This document shows positions 28,154 through 37,135 of a DNA stretch of 64,000 bases, one piece after another. The first letter of the stretch is position 1, and each line of letters begins with the position of its first letter. Source of the stretch: Thermosynechococcaceae cyanobacterium Okahandja (GTDB lineage: Bacteria; Cyanobacteriota; Cyanobacteriia; Thermosynechococcales; Thermosynechococcaceae); assembly GCA_041530395.1 (NCBI GenBank), contig CP136945.1, forward strand, positions 1,178,001 to 1,242,000, written 5' to 3'. The notes under the pieces were generated by a model that was not told the DNA's origin, did no database searches, and worked only from the letters and a program-made list of their open reading frames with translations. The position numbers were made by a program, and so were the translations under genes.

Positions 28154-29800
28154 ATGTCCTTGAGTGCCACTTCCCCCCATCCTAGCCGCTGGCTGATTCT
28201 GCGGCGCATTGGCCAAATTACCCGGGTTTTGGCTGCCTTTGGCAATCAGTTGCTGTGGGATCAGCTTTGGCAGCGACATCGTCCGGCACAGCAACACCGC
28301 CGTGCCCGCTGGTTAGTACAGCAGTTACTGGTACTCGGGCCGACGTTTATTAAAATTGGCCAGTTTTTGTCCACGCGGTTTGATCTGTTGCCCTTGGCCT
28401 ACATTGAAGCCCTGAAAACCCTACAGGATCAAGTGCCGCCGTTTGACTCCCAACAGGCGATCGCCCTCATTGAACGCCACCTTGGTCAACGGATTGAGGA
28501 TTTGTTTGCTAGCTTTGACCCCACTCCCCTAGCGGCGGCGAGCCTAGGGCAGGTGCACCGCGCTCAGCTTTTTAGCGGTGAAGCGGTGGTGGTGAAGGTG
28601 CAGCGACCCAACCTAGAGTCGCAACTGTATTTAGATTATGTGGCGATTGGCGAACTCATCCGCTGGGGCGATCGCTGGCTACCCTTTTTGCGCCCCTACG
28701 ATCTCAAGGCCATTTACGAAGAGTTTTTTAGTATTTTATTGCGGGAAATTGACTACTTACAGGAAGCGGCAAACGCCGATCGCTTCCAGGCGAATTTCCG
28801 CCACGACCCCCACATTCATGTGCCCAAAGTGTATTGGACCCACACCTGCCGCTATGTACTGACCATGGAGTACGCACCGGGCATTCGTATTGACAATCGC
28901 GCTGCCATTGAAGCCTTGGGTTTGGAACCGCAACTCATTAATCAGCGGGGGATTTGCTGCTACCTCAAGCAGTTACTGGTGGATGGCTTTTTCCACGCGG
29001 ATCCGCACCCAGGGAATTTAGCCGTTAGTCAGGAGGGGGATTTAATTTTCTATGACTACGGCATGATGACCGAGGTGCCCGCCCTCAATCAACAGCAGAT
29101 GGTACAAACCTTTTTTGCCGTCCTCAAAAAGGATAGCGATCGCGTCATTGCGGCTCTGATTGGACTGGGACTCGTAACCCCCATGGCCGATATGACACCG
29201 TTACAGCGGATTATGCAACTCATTTTAGATCGCTTTACAGAACGCCCAGTGGATCTGGCCGCCTTTGGGGAATTACAGCAGGAGGTCTATCGCCTCTTTG
29301 AGCAGCAGCCCTTCCGCTTGCCCGCCAAAATGACCTATATTCTCAAATCCTTGACCACCCTCGATGGTATTGCCCGCGGCCTCGACCCGCAGTACAACCT
29401 CACCGCCGCTGCCCAGCCCTTTGTCAAGCAGTTAATGCAGTCCTCGAAAGGGGGGTGGCGGGAACTGCTGCGGCAAACCCAGACGCTGATTAATCACCGC
29501 CTGCAACACCCCAGCCGCCTTGAGGTGCGTCTCCAACAACTGGAGGAACGCCTAGCCCGTGGCGAGCTACAGGTCTCGGTGCGCAACCCGACCAGCGATC
29601 GCCAACTGCGCCGCATTGAGCACTTACTGGTGTGCCTCCTCTACTTGGGGTTGAGTGGCTTCACCCTGCTGGCGGGGGCGGTCTTGTGGCTTGCCCACGC
29701 CCCCGGGTTGGCGATCGCCTGCTTTACCTTGGCGGCGCTAGCCGGCTTAGGACTGCTGCGCAACTGGCTGCGCTTTCTCTGGTTGCAACGGCTACCGTAG
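28154..29800 (+). CDS. ABC1/AarF (UbiB-family) atypical kinase
   Basis: 548 residues. Family marks are GPTFIKIGQFLSTR, the alanine-rich loop in PLAAASLGQVHRAQL, VVVKVQRPN with the ATP Lys, DPHPGNLAV and DYGMMTE. Two hydrophobic helices at the C-terminus (LLYLGLSGFTLLAGAVLWLA, abridged, then LAIACFTLAALAGLGLL) anchor it in a membrane. In cyanobacteria ABC1K proteins support prenylquinone metabolism, redox stress responses and photosystem maintenance; the specific role here is inference. Confidence 0.93.
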   Translation: MSLSATSPHPSRWLILRRIGQITRVLAAFGNQLLWDQLWQRHRPAQQHRRARWLVQQLLVLGPTFIKIGQFLSTRFDLLPLAYIEALKTLQDQVPPFDSQQAIALIERHLGQRIEDLFASFDPTPLAAASLGQVHRAQLFSGEAVVVKVQRPNLESQLYLDYVAIGELIRWGDRWLPFLRPYDLKAIYEEFFSILLREIDYLQEAANADRFQANFRHDPHIHVPKVYWTHTCRYVLTMEYAPGIRIDNRAAIEALGLEPQLINQRGICCYLKQLLVDGFFHADPHPGNLAVSQEGDLIFYDYGMMTEVPALNQQQMVQTFFAVLKKDSDRVIAALIGLGLVTPMADMTPLQRIMQLILDRFTERPVDLAAFGELQQEVYRLFEQQPFRLPAKMTYILKSLTTLDGIARGLDPQYNLTAAAQPFVKQLMQSSKGGWRELLRQTQTLINHRLQHPSRLEVRLQQLEERLARGELQVSVRNPTSDRQLRRIEHLLVCLLYLGLSGFTLLAGAVLWLAHAPGLAIACFTLAALAGLGLLRNWLRFLWLQRLP

Positions 29801-31891
29801 GCCCCGATGGCGCAGTAAGGGTGCTGTGCTTGGCTGCCGCCCGCGGAAGGCCTTAAAGACCTCCATGGGAGGATAACTGCCCCCCAAGGCCAAGACGGTA
29901 TCGCGATAGCGCCGTCCCATGGCCGTAACCGCCGCCTCATTGTCTAGCCCCGCCTCTTCAAAGGCCGCAAACGCATCGGCACTGAGAACTTCCGCCCAGA
30001 GGTAGCTATAGTAGCCCGCGGCATAGCCTCCGGCAAAAATATGGCTAAAACTACACAGGAAAGCATCTTCGGGTAGAGGCGGCAAAACGGTTGTCACCTG
30101 AGCGAGGCGATCGCGCACCTGTTGAGGGGTTTCACCCCCCTCGGGACGATAGCGGTGGTGCAGCTCCATATCCAACAGACTAAAGTGCAACTGCCGCAGC
30201 AGGGCACTACCAGCGCGGTAAGTACGAGCCGCCACCAGTTTTTCGTAATAGTGCTCGGGCAGGGGTTCCCCCGTTTGATAATGCCGCGCCATACCAAACA
30301 GCGTTGGCCGATGGTAGCACCAATTTTCCATAAACTGGCTCGGCAGCTCCACCGCATCCCACTCCACATTGTTAATGCCCGCAGCACCGGCATCGTCCAC
30401 CCGCGTCAGCATGTGGTGTAACCCGTGACCAAACTCATGGAAAAGGGTCTCCACCTCACCAAACGTCATCAGGCTGGGCTGGCCATCCACCGGCGGCGTT
30501 TGATTGCACACTAAATAGGCTACTGGTAAGCGGGTGCGCCACTCCCCTTGCACCCGGTACTTGGCACGCCCTAAACAGTCATCCATCCACGCACCACCGC
30601 GCTTCTCTGCTGGGCGGCTGTAGGGATCAAGGTAAAAGTGGGCAATCGTCAGGTTATTTTCGTCCAGAATGGCAAAAAAGCGAACATCGGGATGCCACAC
30701 CGGCGCTTGGCCATCGGCGGGGACAACCGTGACCCCAAACAATCGCTTGACTAGGCCAAACAGCCCCTCAAGCACCTGCGGCAAAGGAAAGTAGGGGCGC
30801 AACTCTTCATCGTTAAAGGCAAAGAGGGCTTCCCGCTGCCGTTCTGCCCAGTAGGCCATATCCCAGTGCTGAAGATCATTGGCTTCGGGTGCCCCTTGGC
30901 TAGCGGCAAAGGCTTTGAGTTCCTCAAGCTCCCGCGCTGCTGCCCCGTAGCTGGCTTGGCGCAGTTCCTCCAAAAGGGTTTCAACACTGGCAACACTGTC
31001 GGCCATTTTGCTGGCAAGGCTGAGTTCCGCATAGGTGTCAAAGCCCAGCAGCTTGGCTTCCTCTAGCCGCAGCGCCAAAATGCGCTCAAGGATGGGGCGG
31101 TTGTCCCACTCGCCACTGCTGGCACGGGAAATGTACGCCCGATACACCTGCTCCCGCAGATCCCGCCGTTGGCTGTGCTGCATAAAGGGGCCAAAGCTGG
31201 GAACGTCGAGGGTAATGTGCCAAGGCCCCTGCTCTGGCGTTGCGGTGGCCACCCCATCTTGGCGGGCGGTTTGGGCGGCCAAGGCCAACAGACTCGGGGG
31301 CAGTCCCGCCACCTCATCGGGTTGGGTGAGTTTGAGACGAAAGGCTTTAGTGGCATCCAGCAGATTGTTAGAAAACTGGGTGGATAGCTCCGCCAACTCT
31401 AATTGAATGGCGTTAAAGCGTTCCTTGGCCTCACCGCTAAGGCTCACGCCACTGTGCTCGGCATTGCGAATCGCCGCTGTTACAATCCGTTGGCGCGCTG
31501 GCGGCAGATCCTTGAAGTCTGGACGGCTGGCAATGGCCTTAAACCCCTCGTAGATGGGGCGCGACTGACCCAGTCGGGTGTAGAACTCCACTACCTGCGG
31601 CTGTACCTTTTCGTAGGCTTGGCGCAGTTCAGGACTATTTTTTACCCCCGTTAGGTGGCTAACAATCCCCCATGTCCAACCGAGGCGATCGCTCAGACGT
31701 TCTAAGGGTTCAACCAACCCCTCCCACGTGGGGGTTAGGGACTGCTCAAGCGCCTCCAAATCGTGGCTTAATTCCCTCAAGAGGTGTTCAACCGCCGGTT
31801 CAACGTGGCGAACATCAATCTGATCAAACGGCGGAAAGCCGTCACCGCGCAGGAGTGGATTTTCAATGTGAGGGGTGGTTGCCGTAACCAT
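29792..31891 (-). CDS. prlC: M3-family oligopeptidase
   Basis: 699-residue zinc metallopeptidase of the thimet/oligopeptidase A family, a cytosolic enzyme that degrades short peptides including cleaved signal peptides. The zinc site is HEFGHGLHHML with the downstream Glu in NNVEWDAVELPSQFMENW. Other family blocks are MDDCLGRAKY, FSHIFAGGYAAGYYSYLWAE (20 residues) and GGSYPPMEVFKAFRGR. It converges with the ABC1 kinase and overlaps it by 9 bp. Confidence 0.95.
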   Translation of the reverse strand: MVTATTPHIENPLLRGDGFPPFDQIDVRHVEPAVEHLLRELSHDLEALEQSLTPTWEGLVEPLERLSDRLGWTWGIVSHLTGVKNSPELRQAYEKVQPQVVEFYTRLGQSRPIYEGFKAIASRPDFKDLPPARQRIVTAAIRNAEHSGVSLSGEAKERFNAIQLELAELSTQFSNNLLDATKAFRLKLTQPDEVAGLPPSLLALAAQTARQDGVATATPEQGPWHITLDVPSFGPFMQHSQRRDLREQVYRAYISRASSGEWDNRPILERILALRLEEAKLLGFDTYAELSLASKMADSVASVETLLEELRQASYGAAARELEELKAFAASQGAPEANDLQHWDMAYWAERQREALFAFNDEELRPYFPLPQVLEGLFGLVKRLFGVTVVPADGQAPVWHPDVRFFAILDENNLTIAHFYLDPYSRPAEKRGGAWMDDCLGRAKYRVQGEWRTRLPVAYLVCNQTPPVDGQPSLMTFGEVETLFHEFGHGLHHMLTRVDDAGAAGINNVEWDAVELPSQFMENWCYHRPTLFGMARHYQTGEPLPEHYYEKLVAARTYRAGSALLRQLHFSLLDMELHHRYRPEGGETPQQVRDRLAQVTTVLPPLPEDAFLCSFSHIFAGGYAAGYYSYLWAEVLSADAFAAFEEAGLDNEAAVTAMGRRYRDTVLALGGSYPPMEVFKAFRGRQPSTAPLLRHRGLR

Positions 31892-32278
31892 AGGGATAAC
31901 GTTTCTCGAGTGTCGATAGGGTTAAATTTATTTTTTCATCATAGTCGATCGCCCCTTCTGGTGCCGCTCTCAGGGCATGAATAGCCTTGGCTGAATAGGA
32001 TCAACTGTTCCCTTTGGGGGAAAACGAGACCCAATAAAAACCTTCAATGTGCGAATTCAATGTTTAGCAAATACACCTGTATGCTTTCTCTAGGCGAAAA
32101 AATAACCAAAAGCCCCATCGAGGAAACGACGTGGGGGAGCAGTCCAGCAAACGTTCTGGTTGCTCGGCGAGAATGCCGCCTGTCGCAAGGGCTAATGCCT
32201 TGTCATCAAGACACCACCACTTCGCGTCAGCAAGTGGTTGGAGCATTCATAGGAGTGTCCAGTTAGCAGCAGGAAAAC
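31892..32278. other. Long intergenic region containing a folded RNA candidate
   Basis: 387 bp between the divergent M3 peptidase and cupin genes. The left part is AT-rich and includes CCTTGGCTGAA (31985-31995) and CCTTTGGGGGAAAAC (32011-32025), related to a segment near 18770. The right part is the multi-hairpin candidate described separately. A short open frame on the minus strand (32064-32246) overlaps the hairpins, lacks a visible ribosome site, and I do not treat it as a gene. Confidence 0.55.
32111..32244 (+). ncRNA. Multi-hairpin RNA or leader element upstream of a cupin gene
   Basis: Five hairpins follow one another in about 130 bases: CCCCA/TGGGG with TCG/CGA (32113-32136); GAGCA/TGCTC with CCAG/CTGG (32137-32165); CGGC/GCCG (32165-32178); TGTC/GACA enclosing an AAGG..CCTT stem (32181-32213); and ACCACTT/AAGTGGT (32216-32238). 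The block ends 40 bases before the cupin ATG, where AGGA gives the ribosome site. It could be a cis-regulatory leader, an independent small RNA or a relic of a mobile element; it does not match a riboswitch class I know. Confidence 0.4.
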
Positions 32279-32770
32279 ATGATGGAAAGCAAACACCCTC
32301 TGATTTTACGGGCAGCGCAGATTGCAGCGAATGTCCAGACGTTTTCTCACCCTTGGAACCCAAGGTCTGAACTATCTGGAACCTATCTCGGGCGTACAGT
32401 GGGGCTAGAGCGCACGGGAGTTAACTTTATCAGGGTTGCTCCCGGTAAAGAGTCCTTTGTGTATCATTCCCACCATTGCGAGGAAGAATGGATTTATATT
32501 TTGTCCGGCCAGGGCATTGCAGAAATTGATGGGGAGGAATTTGAGGTTAGCTCGGGAGATTTTATGGGGTTTCCCACCCCCTCGGTGGCTCATCATCTCA
32601 GAAATACCGGTCATGACGATTTGGTTTATTTGGTGGGAGGAGAAAATCTGGACATCGAAATTGCTGAGTTTCCGTACCTTGGCAAGCGGATGCTCCGTCG
32701 TCAAAATTCGGTGGAGATTTATGATATTGCTGATGCCAAGCCTTTTGGGCCATTAGATGCCCCTGTGTGA
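32279..32770 (+). CDS. Cupin-domain protein
   Basis: 163 residues with a single cupin barrel: motif 1 region YHSHHCEEEWIYILSGQGIA (20 residues) with two metal-binding His and a Glu, and motif 2 SGDFMGFPTPSVAHHLRNTG with the second His. No other domain is attached. Such stand-alone cupins include sugar isomerases, dioxygenases and sensory binders; the ligand is unknown. AGGA lies before a double ATG; 32279 is given, 32282 is equally possible. The gene is preceded by the folded leader and followed by a 12-bp tandem repeat. Confidence 0.82.
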   Translation: MMESKHPLILRAAQIAANVQTFSHPWNPRSELSGTYLGRTVGLERTGVNFIRVAPGKESFVYHSHHCEEEWIYILSGQGIAEIDGEEFEVSSGDFMGFPTPSVAHHLRNTGHDDLVYLVGGENLDIEIAEFPYLGKRMLRRQNSVEIYDIADAKPFGPLDAPV

Positions 32771-32824
32771 TCCTCTAGGCAGGGTCAAAGAATGATTTGA
32801 GGCTGTTGCCTTCCTCCTCCTCAC

Positions 32825-32848
32825 TGCATTGGATCGTGCATTGGATCG
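32825..32848 (+). repeat. 12-bp tandem duplication
   Basis: TGCATTGGATCG occurs twice head to tail, followed by a partial third copy (TGTATT). It lies between the cupin gene and the L,D-transpeptidase gene. Possibly slippage product; copy number could differ between strains. Confidence 0.7.
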
Positions 32849-32908
32849 TGTATTTTTATCTCTGAAAACCAGTAGCGTTTTTTCAGGAGAGGTTGGGATC
32901 AGCATCGG

Positions 32909-33436
32909 ATGCAGCAACGATACTCTTGGCGACCAGTACGGCGGGGGTTGGCACTCGTCATCGTCAGCGCCGTTAGCCTACTGGTTGGGCAGCCTAGGCC
33001 GCTTGCGGCTAACACAACCCCCTTGATCACCGACCCAAGGGTAGCCCCCCTGCGCCTAGAAATTAGCTTATCGCGGCGGCAGATCACGCTATATCAGGGG
33101 CCGGTGCGCCTGCGTACCTATCCTGTGGCGGTGGGGCGACCGGGCTGGGAAACGCCTGTTGGCCAATTTCAAATTCAGGAGATGATCCGCGATCCGGCGT
33201 GGAAGAACCCGTTTAATGGTTCGGTGATTGCTGGTGGCCATCCTCGCAATCCCTTGGGGCGGCGTTGGATTGGCTTTTGGAGTGATGGCAAAAATTGGAT
33301 TGGTCTGCACGGTACCCCTAACCCTGACTCGATTGGCCACGCTATTTCCCATGGCTGTGTGCGAATGCACAACCGCGATATTGAGGAACTCTTTGAGAAA
33401 GTGCGCCTAGGCATACCCGTCATCGTCGTGCGTTAG
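32909..33436 (+). CDS. L,D-transpeptidase (YkuD family)
   Basis: 175 residues with an N-terminal hydrophobic signal (LALVIVSAVSLLVGQPRPLA) for export. The YkuD domain has LSRRQITLYQG, YPVAVGRPGWETPVG and the catalytic block HAISHGCVRMHNRDIEEL with the active-site Cys. It would form 3-3 peptidoglycan cross-links or attach proteins to the wall in the periplasm. It converges with the CPBP protease and overlaps it by 4 bp. Confidence 0.93.
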   Translation: MQQRYSWRPVRRGLALVIVSAVSLLVGQPRPLAANTTPLITDPRVAPLRLEISLSRRQITLYQGPVRLRTYPVAVGRPGWETPVGQFQIQEMIRDPAWKNPFNGSVIAGGHPRNPLGRRWIGFWSDGKNWIGLHGTPNPDSIGHAISHGCVRMHNRDIEELFEKVRLGIPVIVVR

Positions 33437-34797
33437 AAGGGGGTGACGAGGCTGGCCCCAAAAAAGACGACGGCAAGGGCATCTACTAGGCCGTGGAGGA
33501 CAACCCCTCCCCAGAGGCGCTGGGTGCAGGCAAACATCAGGCAGTAAAAGAGGGATGCAAGGGTAGCCAAGGCAATGTAGATGAGACGGTAGGCCACCAC
33601 GGGTAGCTCTACGCCGTTGCCGGGGGTGTTGCCCATGTGGACAATGCCAAACAGCAGCGCACAGGTGAGAATGGCACCCCAAGCTATGCTAAAGGGGTCG
33701 AGGCGATCGCCCCCCCACTGGCGCAGGGTATCGCGGACAAGAACCATTAAACCACTGCGAAAGAGAACCTCCTCAAAAATACCAACCCGCATCGAAAACA
33801 GGATGACATAGACCAATACCTGGGATACGTGGGGAGCAAGGTTAAATTGACTGAAGGGCAAAAACCCTAACAGGCTGCCTAAGGGGACAAGTGTGGCTAA
33901 GGCAACGGCCACCATGATTGCTAGCAGGCGGGCATCCTGCCAGCGGGGTTCAAAGCTATAGCCAAAGTGCTGCCGCCCAAGGCGCGTGCCAAACACGACC
34001 GCAAGGATAAAGAGTTGGACGGCAATAAAAGGGCCAAAGCGAACGTAGGGGGTAGAAAACCAGTACAGTGTGAAGATGCAGACCGCCGCCAGAAGTACAT
34101 CCTTCCCTTGCAGGCCTGCGGCAGGGGATGAGGCGCGGGATTGGCGGTGCTGCCAAGCGCACCAGCCGCATAGGACTAGATAGATGGGCGCAAGGATAAA
34201 CCCTTCGGTTCTGTAGGTAGCAAAGGCGGGGGAGATCAACGAGCTATGGCTCAGGAGCAAATACACCGCCGCAAGGCTCACCCAGCCCCAGCGCACCGCA
34301 GCAGACGTGGTGCGATCGCGCAACAAAAAGGGCACCCGCAGGGCGGCTAAAGAACCGAGCAGAAAAAACAGCAGGTTCAGCCACCATGGCTCCGCAACAA
34401 TCAACTGAGAGAGAACCCGCCGCCAGCGAAATAGCTCCGCATGGGGTAAATGGTAGGCTACAACAACGTACAGCAGCAGACTGAAGACGAACCGCCACTG
34501 CCAGCGGCGTGCCACGGCCTCAAGGGAGCGCCAGCGATCGCTCACCGGGGTTGCCCACCACAGCACCGGAAAGCCACCAATGAGAACCACGGCGGTAGCC
34601 TCAACCGCACTTTCTAGGAGTGGCCACGGTTGCTCTGCCCAGTAGTGCAGATAAAGGAACTGTGCCCAAAACCAGAGGAGACAGGCCACAACGGCAGTGC
34701 GTTGTTCCCGCTGGCCATTAAGGTTGCTGGGTCGCAAAAACGATTGCGGTGCGTGGTAAAGCCAGTAGTAAAGCTGAAAGAGGGGATTAGAGGTCAT
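33433..34797 (-). CDS. CPBP-family intramembrane metalloprotease
   Basis: 454 residues with about ten hydrophobic helices. The CPBP (Abi/Rce1-like) core lies near the C-terminus: [10 protein letters not shown] (EExxxR motif) and [15 protein letters not shown] with the metal-binding His. The long N-terminal membrane region is typical of cyanobacterial members. The substrate is unknown; the family includes prenyl-protein proteases and bacteriocin-immunity proteins. It is divergent from pheS. Confidence 0.88.
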   Translation of the reverse strand: MTSNPLFQLYYWLYHAPQSFLRPSNLNGQREQRTAVVACLLWFWAQFLYLHYWAEQPWPLLESAVEATAVVLIGGFPVLWWATPVSDRWRSLEAVARRWQWRFVFSLLLYVVVAYHLPHAELFRWRRVLSQLIVAEPWWLNLLFFLLGSLAALRVPFLLRDRTTSAAVRWGWVSLAAVYLLLSHSSLISPAFATYRTEGFILAPIYLVLCGWCAWQHRQSRASSPAAGLQGKDVLLAAVCIFTLYWFSTPYVRFGPFIAVQLFILAVVFGTRLGRQHFGYSFEPRWQDARLLAIMVAVALATLVPLGSLLGFLPFSQFNLAPHVSQVLVYVILFSMRVGIFEEVLFRSGLMVLVRDTLRQWGGDRLDPFSIAWGAILTCALLFGIVHMGNTPGNGVELPVVAYRLIYIALATLASLFYCLMFACTQRLWGGVVLHGLVDALAVVFFGASLVTPF

Positions 34798-34835
34798 GCC
34801 AGCACTAGGGTAACTGGTGAGGACTGGGGTAGAGT

Positions 34836-34890
34836 TATAATCAAAGCCTGTCGAACCTCTGCCTCCTGTGTTTTTGCCCTGCGTGCAGGC
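34836..34890 (+). promoter_or_regulatory. Possible pheS promoter and leader hairpin
   Basis: A perfect TATAAT stands at 34836-34841 with no good -35. Downstream, GCCCTGC (34876-34882) pairs with GCAGGC (34885-34890) and is followed by ATTTTATTCTTCTT, a weak attenuator-like tail. An alternative stem TGCCT/AGGCA (34860-34864 with 34887-34891) would exclude the first. A short frame with Phe codons overlaps, ending with its TGA on the pheS ATG. Confidence 0.35.
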
Positions 34891-34923
34891 ATTTTATTCT
34901 TCTTGCATTGGCTGCCGTTTGTC

Positions 34924-35934
34924 ATGACTACCCCCACCCTTGACCGTACTGTTCTAACGACGCAACTGACTGACCTAGAAAGCAAGGCCTTGAGCGCGAT
35001 CGCCACCGCTGCTGACCTTGATAGCCTTGAGCAATTACGGGTTGCCTACCTAGGCAAAAAAGGAGAACTGTCTCAAATTTTAGCCCTAATGGGCAAACTT
35101 CCCGCGGGCGATCGCCCCCACATTGGCACCTTGGCCAACACCCTCAAAGAAAAACTGCTGCAAACCCTTGAGGAGCGCCGCCACGCCCTGCAGGCGGCGA
35201 AGATAGCAGCTCAACTAGCCGCAGAAAGCCTTGATGTAACCATGCCGGGGGTCTTTCGTCCCCAAGGGCACACTCATCCCCTCAACAGCACCATTGACCG
35301 CATCATTGATATTTTTGTGGGTCTAGGCTACACCGTGGACGATGGCCCCGAAATGGAGAGCGACTACTACAACTTCGAGGCGCTGAACACACCGGCGGAT
35401 CATCCGGCGCGAGATATGCAGGATACCTTTTACCTACCCGATGGGAACCTGCTGCGCACCCACACCTCCTCGGTGCAAATCCGTCACATGGAACTCAACG
35501 ATCCTCCCATTCGCATTGTTGCCCCCGGGCGCTGTTACCGTCGCGATACCGAAGATGCCACCCATGCTGCCGTCTTCCATCAAATTGAAATTCTGGCCAT
35601 TGACGAAGGCCTCACCTTTACGGATCTGAAGGGTACCGTCAGCACCTTCTTGGCGGAACTCTTTGGCGATGTTCCTATTCGCTTTCGCGCCAGTTACTTC
35701 CCCTTTACGGAACCCTCGGCGGAAGTGGATGTGCAGTGGCAGGGGCGCTGGCTGGAAGTGATGGGCTGTGGCATGGTGGATCCCGCAGTCCTCAAAAATG
35801 TTGGCTACGATCCAGAAATTTATACGGGCTTTGCCGCCGGTTTTGGCGTAGAGCGGTTTGCCATGGTGCTGCACCAAATTGATGACATTCGCCGCTTTTA
35901 CACCAGCGATCTCCGCTTCCTGCAGCAGTTTTAG
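34924..35934 (+). CDS. pheS: Phenylalanyl-tRNA synthetase alpha subunit
   Basis: 337 residues. Charges tRNA-Phe together with PheT, which is not in this window. The N-terminal coiled arm includes [19 protein letters not shown]; class II motif 2 is [20 protein letters not shown]; motif 3 is GFGVERFAM. The ATG at 34924 is chosen because upstream in-frame extension runs through the leader and is hydrophobic and unlike PheS. The parA-type gene starts 12 bp after the stop. Confidence 0.96.
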   Translation: MTTPTLDRTVLTTQLTDLESKALSAIATAADLDSLEQLRVAYLGKKGELSQILALMGKLPAGDRPHIGTLANTLKEKLLQTLEERRHALQAAKIAAQLAAESLDVTMPGVFRPQGHTHPLNSTIDRIIDIFVGLGYTVDDGPEMESDYYNFEALNTPADHPARDMQDTFYLPDGNLLRTHTSSVQIRHMELNDPPIRIVAPGRCYRRDTEDATHAAVFHQIEILAIDEGLTFTDLKGTVSTFLAELFGDVPIRFRASYFPFTEPSAEVDVQWQGRWLEVMGCGMVDPAVLKNVGYDPEIYTGFAAGFGVERFAMVLHQIDDIRRFYTSDLRFLQQF

Positions 35935-35946
35935 GGGGGCGCAACC

Positions 35947-36582
35947 TTGAGTGAGCCGCGTCTATTAGCCGTCCTAAACGGTAAAGGAGGAGTGGGCAAA
36001 ACCACCACCGCGATTAACTTGGCTGCCACCTATGCCGAGCAGTACAAGGTACTCCTTGTGGATACCGACCCGCAGGCCTCCGCCACCTGGTGGTTTCAGC
36101 GCAATGGTCAGGCCATGGGCTTTGATCTGGCGCAGGAGGTGAACCCCAAACTGCTCAGTCATGTGCGCAAGCTCTCGGGCTACGAGTTAATTGTGGTGGA
36201 TACGCCCCCCGCCCTAGCCTCTAGCGCCTTGGCGGCGGTGGTGCCGATCGCCGACTATTTGGTACTGCCCACCCCCCCCGCCCCCATTGATTTGGCCGCC
36301 CTCATTGAAACGGTCAAACAGGTGGTACAGCCAGCGAACGTTCCCCACCGCGTCCTGCTGACCCGGGTGGATCCTCGCTGCGTGGCTGAAGCCCTTGAGG
36401 CACAAAATACCCTGTTGCAGTTGGGGGTCGCCGCCTGTCACTCCTTTATTCGCGCCTACAAAGCCCACGAACGGGCGGCTCTCGATGGCGTGCCCATCAC
36501 CCAATGGAAGGGGAAACAGGCCAAGGAAGCCCAAGCCGACTACCGTCGCGTTGCCGAGGAACTACAGCGAGATTGGAGATAA
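35947..36582 (+). CDS. mcdA: ParA/MinD-family ATPase, McdA-like
   Basis: 211 residues from a TTG start. The deviant Walker A is KGGVGKTT with the signature lysine; Walker A' and B regions are [12 protein letters not shown] and [11 protein letters not shown]. Such ATPases position cargo by moving along the nucleoid. The next gene, 5 bp on, codes a small coiled-coil protein with a near-terminal Trp, as reported for McdB partners of carboxysome-positioning McdA proteins. No parS-like array or plasmid genes are nearby, so chromosome or plasmid partition is less likely. The McdA name is inference from pairing. Confidence 0.72.
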   Translation: MSEPRLLAVLNGKGGVGKTTTAINLAATYAEQYKVLLVDTDPQASATWWFQRNGQAMGFDLAQEVNPKLLSHVRKLSGYELIVVDTPPALASSALAAVVPIADYLVLPTPPAPIDLAALIETVKQVVQPANVPHRVLLTRVDPRCVAEALEAQNTLLQLGVAACHSFIRAYKAHERAALDGVPITQWKGKQAKEAQADYRRVAEELQRDWR

Positions 36583-36587
36583 ACGGC

Positions 36588-37016
36588 ATGGAACACCAGA
36601 ACCTGAGCGATCTGCTACGGGCAGAGGCAGCCAAACAAGCTAACCCTCGCCCCAAGCGCAGTGGCCACCCCACCAAAGCAGAGTTGGAAGCCCAATTGGC
36701 GACCATGACAGCAGCCTTGAGTGCCGCCCAAACCGAGGCCACCGCCCATGCAGATGCAGTGCTTCAGCTACAGCAGGAACTACAGGAGTGGCGCAATCGC
36801 TACGCCCAGTTGCAATTAGACTTTGAGCAACTCCAGGCCAGCCACACTGAGCTACAGGCAGAATTTGAACAGGCCAAGCAAGTTATTCGCGAGCTAACCG
36901 CCCCGCAACCCTACCGCTTTGAAGACATTGGCTTTAAGCCCCTTGTGAACGAGATTCCCACCCCCAATCCCGACGCTTCGCGCCTAGGGGATGCCGAAAT
37001 TGGCTGGTTTGATTAG
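36588..37016 (+). CDS. mcdB: Coiled-coil McdB-like partner of the ParA ATPase
   Basis: 142 residues starting MEHQNLSDLLRAEAAKQANP. A basic, proline-containing N-terminal segment (about 15-32) is followed by a long coiled coil (about 33-105, rich in Q, E, A and L). A conserved-looking tail with RFEDIGFKPL ends DAEIGWFD, placing Trp three residues from the C-terminus. A GGAG lies 9 bases before the ATG. McdB proteins are low-complexity, lie beside mcdA and carry an invariant C-terminal Trp; this gene has all three features, but homology itself was not tested. Confidence 0.62.
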   Translation: MEHQNLSDLLRAEAAKQANPRPKRSGHPTKAELEAQLATMTAALSAAQTEATAHADAVLQLQQELQEWRNRYAQLQLDFEQLQASHTELQAEFEQAKQVIRELTAPQPYRFEDIGFKPLVNEIPTPNPDASRLGDAEIGWFD

Positions 37017-37135
37017 CCTTCGCCCCCGTTCGGCGACGTAAAGATTACTGCCGCTTAGGAAATACTTTGTAATAACTTGGCAAGAGGGCAAAATTGTCAC
37101 GGATACTAGGAGGTGGCGTTACCTAAGGCACAGTT

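Noticed and set aside
32111-32244. Group II intron domain or known riboswitch class
   Set aside because: No domain V-type AGC/GUUCG element and no conserved riboswitch core was recognised, although group II introns are common in thermophilic cyanobacteria.
32064-32246. 60-residue minus-strand open frame in the folded region
   Set aside because: No ribosome site, no recognisable domain, and it coincides with strong hairpins; treated as chance or relic.
34630-34923. In-frame extension of pheS giving a 434-residue protein
   Set aside because: The extra part overlaps the CPBP gene antisense, is hydrophobic, and lacks PheS homology; ATG 34924 gives the family length.
35947-37016. Plasmid or phage partition module
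   Set aside because: No parB DNA-binding domain, no centromere repeats, and core genes on both sides.
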